Shown: positions 12,400 through 19,436 of the stretch, piece after piece | Position numbering within the stretch: the stretch's first letter is position 1 | Layout of the letters: every line of letters begins with the position of its first letter | Notes under the pieces: generated by a model | Database searches by the model: none | Told to the model about the DNA's origin: nothing | The model's input: the letters and a program-made list of their open reading frames with translations, nothing else | Virus record (IMG/VR): IMGVR_UViG_3300008262_000741 | Span: 1-39,345 of that record | DNA length: 39,345 nucleotides | Source of the DNA: a virus | Direction: 5' to 3' (one strand) | Program-made: the position numbers and the translations under genes

Positions 12400-13248
12400 G
12401 TCCTCGAATTCGTAAATTTTGTAATGATAAAAGAATATATCTTCAATTTGCTCATCTTCAGAGATGACAAATTCAATTTCAAATTTGGTTTTTCCAACTA
12501 ATAGGTCACGCATATATGATGCCTGACTCTCATCAATAAGATCATGATCTAAAAATAGATTTATGTATGTTTCCCTATATTCTTCAGTAAAATCTGTCTC
12601 TCTCAAGATTTTATCTGGTCTCAACTTGAGAGGATAATTAAGAACAAATTTATAGGAAAGTTTATTGCTATCTCTATAGAGAGTTGTAATTCCTCTAATA
12701 CGGTCTTCTACTTCATTTGTTTCCACACAGAGAGCATTCAACTTAGAAAACAATTTATTGTCAGAATATTCCTGTAAATTATATGTAGAATCATATAAAC
12801 TAACAGACGTAATAGATGCTTCTAGATCATATGTCATGCCATATATGATCGTATCTTTTGCATCTACGGCACCAGTAATTTTATCAATCTTTGGTTTTAG
12901 TTCAGAAAACTCTTCAGACTGAATCGAGCTAATAAAATGCTTGTATATTTCCCATGCATTAAGGACAGAATAATCTATCTTATTTCTACAATCATAAGAT
13001 TTAATTTCTCCATCAACATGTTCGATTATAAAAATTTTGTACAGATCTAGCAGAGGGGGATCAGTTGGTCTAGGAAATCTATATGTAAAAAATGATTGCA
13101 ACTTTGAATGGACTTCATCTTCTAAAACAGGAAGATATTGCCTGTCATTAAGAGAAGTGTACAACCATGGCATTTTCTCAAGAGTAGAAACATACTCTTG
13201 TCTGATCAAACTATGTTTATCAAGTACAATATAATTTTCGGAAAACAT
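12385..13248 (-). CDS. Hypothetical protein, end of structural block
   Basis: 287 residues, MFSENYIVLDKHSLIRQEYV. Acidic, Tyr/Phe-rich, alternating beta and helical stretches (IFIIEHVDGEIKSYDCRNKI, FEIEFVISEDEQIEDIFFYH). Very AT-rich DNA (the line from 13201 is 23 percent G+C). No signal peptide or membrane segment. It sits two bases from the upstream 13250 gene and ends the series of fibre and oxygenase genes. No family recognised. Confidence 0.65.
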   Translation of the reverse strand: MFSENYIVLDKHSLIRQEYVSTLEKMPWLYTSLNDRQYLPVLEDEVHSKLQSFFTYRFPRPTDPPLLDLYKIFIIEHVDGEIKSYDCRNKIDYSVLNAWEIYKHFISSIQSEEFSELKPKIDKITGAVDAKDTIIYGMTYDLEASITSVSLYDSTYNLQEYSDNKLFSKLNALCVETNEVEDRIRGITTLYRDSNKLSYKFVLNYPLKLRPDKILRETDFTEEYRETYINLFLDHDLIDESQASYMRDLLVGKTKFEIEFVISEDEQIEDIFFYHYKIYEFEDLTTA

Positions 13249-13249
13249 T

Positions 13250-13594
13250 TTAATTGGATAAGATAATTTGACCTAATTCATTACAAAGAGAAAAATGGAC
13301 ATATAGCTCTGGAAAAGCAACTTCTGTCTGACTTGTTGGAAAATTAGTCTCTAGAAAATCTACTGCTTCCTCCAAATTGCTCACTTCAACAAATGAAAAC
13401 TCAGAATTTTTCATCACAGTAAACATATCATTTGGAAGAATATCTTGCCAAATTGACATCGATTCATTAATTTTTTCGACATCTTGACTATTATTCCAAC
13501 CATAGGTCCTGATATAAATGATTGGTTTGCCAGATAACTTGGCATATCTTTCTATAAAGTTATCAAAGAAAAATATTTGATATTCTGAGTTCAT
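13250..13594 (-). CDS. Hypothetical protein
   Basis: 114 residues from the ATG at 13592-13594 (MNSEYQIFFFDNFIERYAKL), two bases after the stop of the oxygenase gene (TAACCATG); a TTG-started longer version to 13618 is less likely. Reads as a small alpha/beta domain (KPIIYIRTYGWNNSQDVEKI, FSFVEVSNLEEAVDFLETNF). No family recognised. AT-rich like its neighbours. Confidence 0.65.
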   Translation of the reverse strand: MNSEYQIFFFDNFIERYAKLSGKPIIYIRTYGWNNSQDVEKINESMSIWQDILPNDMFTVMKNSEFSFVEVSNLEEAVDFLETNFPTSQTEVAFPELYVHFSLCNELGQIILSN

Positions 13595-13596
13595 GG

Positions 13597-14127
13597 TTAT
13601 TTGAGCAGTAGTTTCCAAGCGATTGTTATACGTAGACCAATAAAACTCCTCGTTGGTCCTTCAGCCGTATGCGATATTACACCAGGAAATAATAATGCGG
13701 TGTTTGGTTTTGGAACATGAAAATAATAATTATCTTCTCCAAAATCAAACGCAGTTTTACCTCCCCAGTCTACATTCCAGGTTTCATTTGCATAAAACAA
13801 AAATGTTCTTCCACGATCATCATGCCAATCAACGTGAAAAGATCCCTTAGTTCCAAAAGTATGCCCATTTGCATACACATCATATAAATCATAATCTTGG
13901 TTGGTCTTTTCCTTAATGATATTTAGAAGATAATCTGTAAAGAAAGAATTATTCTCCAAACCCATAACCCAAAATGGATATCCCTTCCTACTCCTTGGAT
14001 CGGAATCATGATAAGAACCATGCCCAAACATCCAATTGGGGCTATTGACAGTCTGCAATATTTTTAGATAATCACTAGAAGAGAAAAAGTTATCGTACTT
14101 TATTATATCAGATTCGGTATATTTCAC
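13597..14127 (-). CDS. 2-oxoglutarate/Fe(II)-dependent oxygenase (complete)
   Basis: 176 residues from a GTG at 14125-14127 (the ORF has no earlier ATG). Iron site H98-V-D100 in GSFHVDWHDD, distal H153 in FPGVISHTAEG, and R160 (GPTR) or R166 (LRITIAW) as 2-oxoglutarate anchor. The WGGKTAFDF strand between them corresponds to the usual GGEL element. Length is normal for a compact double-stranded beta-helix enzyme of the prolyl-4-hydroxylase type. Neighbours are a truncated relative (14131-14499) upstream and an unknown gene downstream. The setting among fibre genes suggests hydroxylation of virion or host surface protein, which is inference. Confidence 0.8.
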   Translation of the reverse strand: MKYTESDIIKYDNFFSSSDYLKILQTVNSPNWMFGHGSYHDSDPRSRKGYPFWVMGLENNSFFTDYLLNIIKEKTNQDYDLYDVYANGHTFGTKGSFHVDWHDDRGRTFLFYANETWNVDWGGKTAFDFGEDNYYFHVPKPNTALLFPGVISHTAEGPTRSFIGLRITIAWKLLLK

Positions 14128-14130
14128 GAT

Positions 14131-14499
14131 TCAATCCAGCAAACAAAAACATCTCTTCCCTCCTTCATAATCATCATTAAGAAAACACGTCATACTATAG
14201 TCAGATCGAACTCCGCCACAAGGATTAGCATCGTAATGGTCTTTATACTGTCCACCAGTATGATACTTAACAAAATATATTTGAGATATTCTAGATAAAG
14301 AAAATGGCAAAATTGTGTTTAGAATAATATTTTGACAGTATTGATTCAGTTCCAAACTCCCTGGTCCATCAAAAACAGTTTGACATATCTTTAGAGATTC
14401 TGGATTACTGATCCTACCATCTTTATAATTTAAGTGTTTGCAGTAGTTATTAATGTATTCAAGTTGCTCATCATTTAATAAATCAATTTCATAAATCAT
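14131..14499 (-). pseudogene. Truncated 2OG-Fe(II) oxygenase (N-terminal half)
   Basis: 122 residues, MIYEIDLLNDEQLEYINNYC. It carries the first half of a prolyl-4-hydroxylase-type oxygenase: the strand ISQIYFVKYHTGGQY, then H88-Y-D90 (YKDHYDANPCGG), then YSMTCFLNDDYEGG. The frame then goes KRCFCLLD and stops, so the distal His and the 2-oxoglutarate Arg/Lys are absent. In the alternative frame the sequence right after EGG reads EEMFLFAGLNREIYRI before stopping, close to the usual GGE-hydrophobic strand, so a frameshift near 14157 plus loss of the 3' end is likely. Cannot be an active enzyme as it stands. Confidence 0.65.
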
Positions 14500-14506
14500 A
14501 TATCAA

Positions 14507-15415
14507 TCACTCAAACGTTACATCAGTATCTTCTTCTGTATAGTACTTAGTCCAATCAACATCAACTAAAGTATCTACTTCTAGAAGTTTCATTAGTTTC
14601 AGCATAGAACTTCTAACTTTCTGGTGGGATTGCTTATATTGTCCACCGAGTTGGTATAGGTTTGATATTCTAGTTCGAACAAAGTCAGAAGAAGCTTCAG
14701 AATCATGTTTCACCCACTGTGATGAGTCTTCTGGATCCATATATTCTGGTGCTGGAGTGACTCCATCTTCCAACATACCATCAGGATATAATTTTCTGTA
14801 TCCATTAGGATCAACTGGATATTTAATATCAAAGGTATATTTAAAAAACTCTAATGCATTTTCAAATTCATCTGGTTTTTTAACACTATCAGCTCTCAGA
14901 TATGCTCTCCACTTACTCCACATATCTTTCTCACCAGGAAAACTTTCTGGAACATCTGGTAGCATTCTCCAATCACTAGTGGAAAGCATAGCATTTTTTT
15001 CAGCAAGTTTTTTAACGTATCTTTGTTCAAAGAATACATATTCACCTGCGATCTCACCTATAGCACCCTGAATTTCAATAGATCTTACTTCTTTAATGAC
15101 CGTGAAAAATTCAAAACACAATTCAAAAAATTCTTTTGCCTGCTGAGGAGTTCCTCCTTTAAAATTATAAGTTGACCAGTAACTTGATTGTGTTGCAAAA
15201 TCATATTTAAGTTTTTTCCTCTGGCAAAAATATTCGCCAGTATTGAAATAACAGAAAAAATCTATTTGATCCTTTTCTGTATGCCAAAACGGATCGATGG
15301 CATTAGAAAAAAACTTTTCCAATAGTTCTGGATTAATGTTAGATTTTTCGAGATTATTCTTAGTAAAAATAATTTTATTAAGAAAATCAACGGTCAATAG
15401 TGCTTCTTTTATCAT
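14507..15415 (-). CDS. Tail-fibre assembly chaperone-like protein
   Basis: 302 residues, MIKEALLTVDFLNKIIFTKN. The diagnostic stretch is TSDWRMLPDVPESFPGEKD (146-164) followed by W166 and YLR (172-174). It fits the S-D-W-x-x-L-P-D-V-P ... W-x-x-Y-R-x-x-L-R signature of phage tail assembly chaperones (Phage_tail_APC/XkdW type). In other phages these proteins help fold and mount fibres and remain off or at the tip of the fibre. The surrounding 140-residue N-terminal and 125-residue C-terminal parts are not recognised (the family is usually shorter). A late-promoter-like GATAAATA lies 43 bases upstream. It sits in the middle of the fibre genes, as expected. Confidence 0.65.
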   Translation of the reverse strand: MIKEALLTVDFLNKIIFTKNNLEKSNINPELLEKFFSNAIDPFWHTEKDQIDFFCYFNTGEYFCQRKKLKYDFATQSSYWSTYNFKGGTPQQAKEFFELCFEFFTVIKEVRSIEIQGAIGEIAGEYVFFEQRYVKKLAEKNAMLSTSDWRMLPDVPESFPGEKDMWSKWRAYLRADSVKKPDEFENALEFFKYTFDIKYPVDPNGYRKLYPDGMLEDGVTPAPEYMDPEDSSQWVKHDSEASSDFVRTRISNLYQLGGQYKQSHQKVRSSMLKLMKLLEVDTLVDVDWTKYYTEEDTDVTFE

Positions 15416-15423
15416 CCGACTAC

Positions 15424-16104
15424 CTATGTGTTTTTAATGTACCATCCCGTCAATATATATTTATCTTGAGAAAATACCGTATTTCCTTTGTGTACATGAG
15501 TATAACCAGCTGGCCAAATAACTACAGTTCCAGCAGTTGGTTTGATCCTTCTTCTTTGATATAGAAACTCTGTTTCACCATCGCCATCTGGCATATCATT
15601 AAGGTAAATCATCCAAGTTAATTCTCTCATAGCATGTGACATGTTTGAGTTTTCATAATGCCACAAATGATATCCTCCACCTGGGGGAGTTTTTTGCATT
15701 TTAATATCTGTCGAGATCAAACCAGCATGTTTTAATTGAGGATAATTGTTAACATAGTGAAGAGCACATGATTTTAAAAATTGATTTACCTTATGAGTAA
15801 GATCATGATTAGCGTAATTAATTAAAAACGCATAATCTTTACGATTTAAAGATCCGCCATAATAATCTTCAGATCTATGAATTTGCGGATCTTGTTGGAC
15901 TTCATCTATGGTTTCATCAGATAATGGTTCAATTGCACAACCATTTCTAGAAAAATTAACATCAAAGAAATCAATCAATTCTTGACAAAATGATTTTGGT
16001 ACAAAATTTTTCCATACTCCAATAAAATCTTCGAATTCAAAATCTGTGATTTTTTCATCGCGCATCAACTCTACAGGTCTGTATGGTTGAACAGTATTTT
16101 TCAT
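15424..16104 (-). CDS. 2-oxoglutarate/Fe(II)-dependent oxygenase (HxE type)
   Basis: 226 residues from the ATG at 16102-16104 (MKNTVQPYRPVELMRDEKIT), chosen over a TTG nine bases upstream. The iron site reads H149-Y-E151 in GGGYHLWHYENSNMS, with Glu in place of Asp. The distal His is H203 or H205 in WPAGYTHVHKG, and K215 (DKYILTGWY) is the probable 2-oxoglutarate anchor. The strands LTWMIYLNDMPDGDGETEF and RIKPTAGTVVIWP are the classic double-stranded beta-helix elements. Follows the collar-domain gene 16110-17840 within six bases, so it is co-transcribed with fibre genes. Substrate unknown. Confidence 0.85.
   Translation of the reverse strand: MKNTVQPYRPVELMRDEKITDFEFEDFIGVWKNFVPKSFCQELIDFFDVNFSRNGCAIEPLSDETIDEVQQDPQIHRSEDYYGGSLNRKDYAFLINYANHDLTHKVNQFLKSCALHYVNNYPQLKHAGLISTDIKMQKTPPGGGYHLWHYENSNMSHAMRELTWMIYLNDMPDGDGETEFLYQRRRIKPTAGTVVIWPAGYTHVHKGNTVFSQDKYILTGWYIKNT
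15458..15465 (-). promoter_or_regulatory. Possible T4-type late promoter GATAAATA
   Basis: GATAAATA on the minus strand, 43 bases before the ATG at 15415. It lies in codons of the oxygenase gene (the D-K-Y-I-L stretch), so it may be chance. Confidence 0.3.
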
Positions 16105-16109
16105 AATAA

Positions 16110-17840
16110 TCAATATGCTTTGATAACGTATTTAGTCTTGTGAAATGGGTTCAATATTGGCACTTGTCTCTGTGGGGATAAAGCAACATCTGGGGTTGGT
16201 TTTTTGATATTTGTAGTTAAAGTAAATGTTCCTTCGGTCATGTCCATAAACACATCATTAGCATTTCCAGTATTTGTAGTGAAAACTAATTGTATGCTAG
16301 TTGAAGCATTTCCTAGTCCAGAACCATATGGAGATCCAATAACACCAGCGCCAGCAAAATTTCCACCAGAGAAATCTGTTTGTGGATTTTCTACTGCATC
16401 TAAAGTTAGATAGTGTGAGTGAGAAAGAGGAGATCCAGATGGAGGAGTGTAACTGTCAATTGTGAAACTACCAGATTGGGTATCAATAACTGCAGCAACA
16501 TCTCTACCACCACCAGGGGCATCATTACCAGAAGTGTCTATTAATTGACCAGAAGCAATTTGACCAGCAATAACGGTTGCTGGACTTGGCCAGTGTGTCA
16601 TGAATTCTATTTCTAATTGTTCTGTTCTATTACCAGTAGGACCAATAGAAGGATCTGGTAATTGTGCGACAAATGCATCGAGGTTTTGATATGCTGGATC
16701 ATAAAGTCTTAGTTCTTGCACAAAATTAGATCCAAGTTGAGTATTAAGGAATGCTTTCCACTGTGCCAATCTAACATCATCATAATCATCAGTACCACCA
16801 AATGGTCCATCATCACCACCAAGTCCATCTCCACTACCATCCCATGGCAACCACTCCTTTACAGTATCTCCAATACCAAATAACATTCTACTATTCCATG
16901 GAATTAAAGGATCTCCATCGTCAGCTTCAACAATTGCAGAAATATAAAGGTGGTCGTGTACTGGCACCTGGACAAGAACATCCCCAAGTGGTCCAATTTG
17001 AGCACTAACTGATCCAGTTATGCTAAAAGGTACTTCTGTAGTAACAGATTCCAATCCAGTCAATCTAACTGTACCTATCGAGAAGAATATACTATCTACT
17101 CCATTTGTTCCAGTACCCTCAATTTGCTCCAAAGGTTGAGATCCAGAAACATCAACTTTATCAAAATACCAATATCCACCTTCAGATCCAACCTTGAATA
17201 TATCACCGCCGACGGTAGAAACTGGCAAGAATGAAGATGATGCTCTACTGCCATCAACAAATCCAGTTCCAGCAAGTCTTCTATTTCTGTAATCTGGTAA
17301 CTTAAAGTTTCCAGAATATACCTTTGTTACTGGATTATAACTAGCATTTCCACCATAAGTATTGCCAATCACATCCCATAGAGCCCAGTATTGTGCAGCG
17401 GAAACTTCTCTACCATCACATGCAATAAATCCTGGATATCTTGATGCCAAAGATCCGCCAAGGTCACCATAACTAGCAGTTGCTGCTTCCTTGAGAACTG
17501 GAAGAACTGTTCCAATTGGATATCCATCAAATTTTTCAGATTTTCTACTGTACCAAACTCCAAGATCAGTTGCTGGTGGTGGTGGAGTTGCATATGTTGT
17601 TAATGCCCATGTAAAAGGGTTACTACTTGTTCCTGTACCAACAGTAACTGTTGTGGATGTAGTTGTTAACAGGTTACCAGATGCTTGTAAAATTAAATAG
17701 AATGTTGAATTAATAGTAGGATCGAATGTTCTTGGTCCCGCAACTGGAGTATCATAATCAATAGAAATTAATGCGCCATTTGTAGCATTAATGGTAATTG
17801 GTCTATTGATTCCAGTAACAGTTATGACATTACTTGACAC
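16110..17840 (-). CDS. Tail-collar-domain fibre protein (frame-broken from 17822-18991)
   Basis: 576 codons from a GTG at 17838-17840 without a ribosome binding site. Residues 1-90 read as the second half of an Ig-like repeat (VITVTGINRPITINATNGAL, FYLILQASGNL, FTWALTTYA), the same unit that fills the upstream gene. Residues 109-164 are a phage collar domain (IGTVLPVLKE, PGFIACDGREVSAAQ, WDVIGNTYGG). The remainder is a receptor-binding-like beta region ending GTFTLTTNIKKPTP and a terminal YVIKAY. Collar domains (PF07484) occur in short-tail-fibre and receptor-binding proteins. The open frame continues upstream of the GTG as PLDY-V-S-S-N without a start, so this is most likely the 3' part of a longer gene; see the finding on the junction. 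Confidence 0.75.
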   Translation of the reverse strand: MSSNVITVTGINRPITINATNGALISIDYDTPVAGPRTFDPTINSTFYLILQASGNLLTTTSTTVTVGTGTSSNPFTWALTTYATPPPPATDLGVWYSRKSEKFDGYPIGTVLPVLKEAATASYGDLGGSLASRYPGFIACDGREVSAAQYWALWDVIGNTYGGNASYNPVTKVYSGNFKLPDYRNRRLAGTGFVDGSRASSSFLPVSTVGGDIFKVGSEGGYWYFDKVDVSGSQPLEQIEGTGTNGVDSIFFSIGTVRLTGLESVTTEVPFSITGSVSAQIGPLGDVLVQVPVHDHLYISAIVEADDGDPLIPWNSRMLFGIGDTVKEWLPWDGSGDGLGGDDGPFGGTDDYDDVRLAQWKAFLNTQLGSNFVQELRLYDPAYQNLDAFVAQLPDPSIGPTGNRTEQLEIEFMTHWPSPATVIAGQIASGQLIDTSGNDAPGGGRDVAAVIDTQSGSFTIDSYTPPSGSPLSHSHYLTLDAVENPQTDFSGGNFAGAGVIGSPYGSGLGNASTSIQLVFTTNTGNANDVFMDMTEGTFTLTTNIKKPTPDVALSPQRQVPILNPFHKTKYVIKAY

Positions 17841-18991
17841 ATAATCAAGTGGAAAGCAGATGTTTTAGCATAGAGTGTTATTGTATCTCCGTTCTTTACA
17901 GTAGCTGGAAGTACTCCTATAGATCCATTATTAATTTTTACTTTAACTTCAGATGCCGTGGTAGAAACTAAGGTCACAGGAACTTCGATTCCAGTTCCAA
18001 GACCCTGAATTCCTCCAAGTGGTCTAGCAGCAGATGGTTGAAGATAATCTTCAATCGCATTTGTTACATCAGGAAAAACAAAACTGTCTGGTGTAGTGGA
18101 GGGATTGGATCCAGTTGTCACAATCCACGCAGATCCGTCAGCTTCATCTCCAATACTGACAGAAACTGATTTTGGTGTAAGACCAGTTGTAGAACTAGTA
18201 ACCTTTAATTGCAAATACTGACCATTTGAAATGTTCCTTGGATTTGAAGAAAATGTTACTCCGCTTAAAACATCAAATCCGTTTGCATTAGTAGATGTTG
18301 TGTTTGTATTAGATATACCAAACTCTGCTCCATTATCAACGGAAACTACAGCATCTGTGTTTAAACCTTGGATTCTAATTATATTACTATAAATTGCTGT
18401 ATTTACTGGTTGACCATTTAAATTATCAAATACTGGAAATGGATCTGGAATATTTTTAGGAACAGATTTTGTCGTGATTTTCCAAGTTTCATTACCAAAT
18501 CCGATCACAAGATTCAATCTTGTTGTTTGATCATTAAAACTTTTAGTTTTACCTCTTACCTGTATTTTTGCTCCATTTTCAACAGTTACGCCAACGGTAT
18601 CTTGAATCCAATCAGTATCCCATGTTCCATCTCCATTATAATCTATTCTAAGAGAATAAACATCAACTCCACCAATAATGTTTGCTCCGAGAGATATCGG
18701 TGCTTGTGTTGTTGGAGTAAGTCCAGAGACCGTGATTATTTCTTCGCCAAGTCTCGTGCCATCGCCATAAACATACATCGTATCCAACTCAGCATCCGTA
18801 ACAGACTGAAAAGGAAATGGATCTGGTTCAAAATCTTCTGGAACTGTGGTGATTAACCAAAACTGTAATAGATCTCCAATCCTTACAGTAATAGTTTCTG
18901 TATAATCCCAGAATGGAGGGGCAGTATATCTGAATTGGATATAATCACCCTCTCTTACATATAGTGGTGTAGTAGAGTATTGATATGCCAT
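17822..18991 (-). CDS. Ig-like repeat fibre protein (5' part of a split gene)
   Basis: 389 residues, MAYQYSTTPLYVREGDYIQF. Built of about three copies of a beta-sandwich unit of 100-130 residues: an I-x-I-x-G-L opening (IIRIQGLNTDAVVSVDNGAE), an N-G-x-x-I/L strand (NGAKIQVRGKTKSF; NGQYLQLKVTSSTTG; NGDTITLYAKTSAF), and a V-x-I-G...W-x-V-T-T end (SVSIGDEADGSAWIVTTGS). The last unit breaks off at AKTSAF and ends in an unrelated tail HLIMCQVMS. The missing half continues in the next frame in 16110-17840. A GATAAATA late promoter lies 26 bases upstream. Probably a virion surface fibre. Confidence 0.75.
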   Translation of the reverse strand: MAYQYSTTPLYVREGDYIQFRYTAPPFWDYTETITVRIGDLLQFWLITTVPEDFEPDPFPFQSVTDAELDTMYVYGDGTRLGEEIITVSGLTPTTQAPISLGANIIGGVDVYSLRIDYNGDGTWDTDWIQDTVGVTVENGAKIQVRGKTKSFNDQTTRLNLVIGFGNETWKITTKSVPKNIPDPFPVFDNLNGQPVNTAIYSNIIRIQGLNTDAVVSVDNGAEFGISNTNTTSTNANGFDVLSGVTFSSNPRNISNGQYLQLKVTSSTTGLTPKSVSVSIGDEADGSAWIVTTGSNPSTTPDSFVFPDVTNAIEDYLQPSAARPLGGIQGLGTGIEVPVTLVSTTASEVKVKINNGSIGVLPATVKNGDTITLYAKTSAFHLIMCQVMS

Positions 18992-19016
18992 TTCAGACTA
19001 AACGTTCCAGTAGTAT

Positions 19017-19024
19017 TATTTATC
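19017..19024 (-). promoter_or_regulatory. T4-type late promoter GATAAATA
   Basis: GATAAATA on the minus strand, 26 bases before the ATG of the 17822-18991 gene. The TAA stop of the truncated oxygenase 19020-19436 is inside this element. Confidence 0.55.
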
Positions 19025-19436
19025 TTAAAAAAGACACCAGCAGATTAAATCTGCCATCGGTATCAACATGCCAATTGTATTGGTCATTTTCTCCATAAAC
19101 TCTATAAGTCATGGCAGATCCAACCATACCATGAGGTTTATAGTAACGATTTATTAGAGGACAATCAGAATAATATTTTTTCAAATACTCATATCCGAGA
19201 TTTTCCAGTTCATTATTGATATCAAATATTATTTGATTATCATTTTTTAACTTCCCAAGAATGTATGCATCATTATCTCTGCTATTTTTGATCCTAGACA
19301 TATTAGGATGATTTTTTTCAATACATTCATGAGTTAAAGTAGTTCTAATTCTATCTAATGACTTATCATCTAATACATTAGTATACTCATAAATGTATTT
19401 TGTGTGCTTTATTAAAGTTGTCTCAAGTTTCTCCAT
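19020..19436 (-). pseudogene. Truncated 2OG-Fe(II) oxygenase (N-terminal half)
   Basis: 138 residues, MEKLETTLIKHTKYIYEYTN. Ends with the start of an oxygenase core: MTYRVYGENDQYNWHVDTDG, giving H123-V-D125, then one strand RFNLLVSFLR and the stop. The normal continuation (GGEL strand, distal His, Arg/Lys) is missing, so about 80-90 residues are lost. The stop codon lies within a late promoter motif that serves the next gene, so the 3' half seems to have been replaced by that promoter and gene. Its start overlaps the end of the adhesin gene 19412-21127. Not expected to be active alone. Confidence 0.65.
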
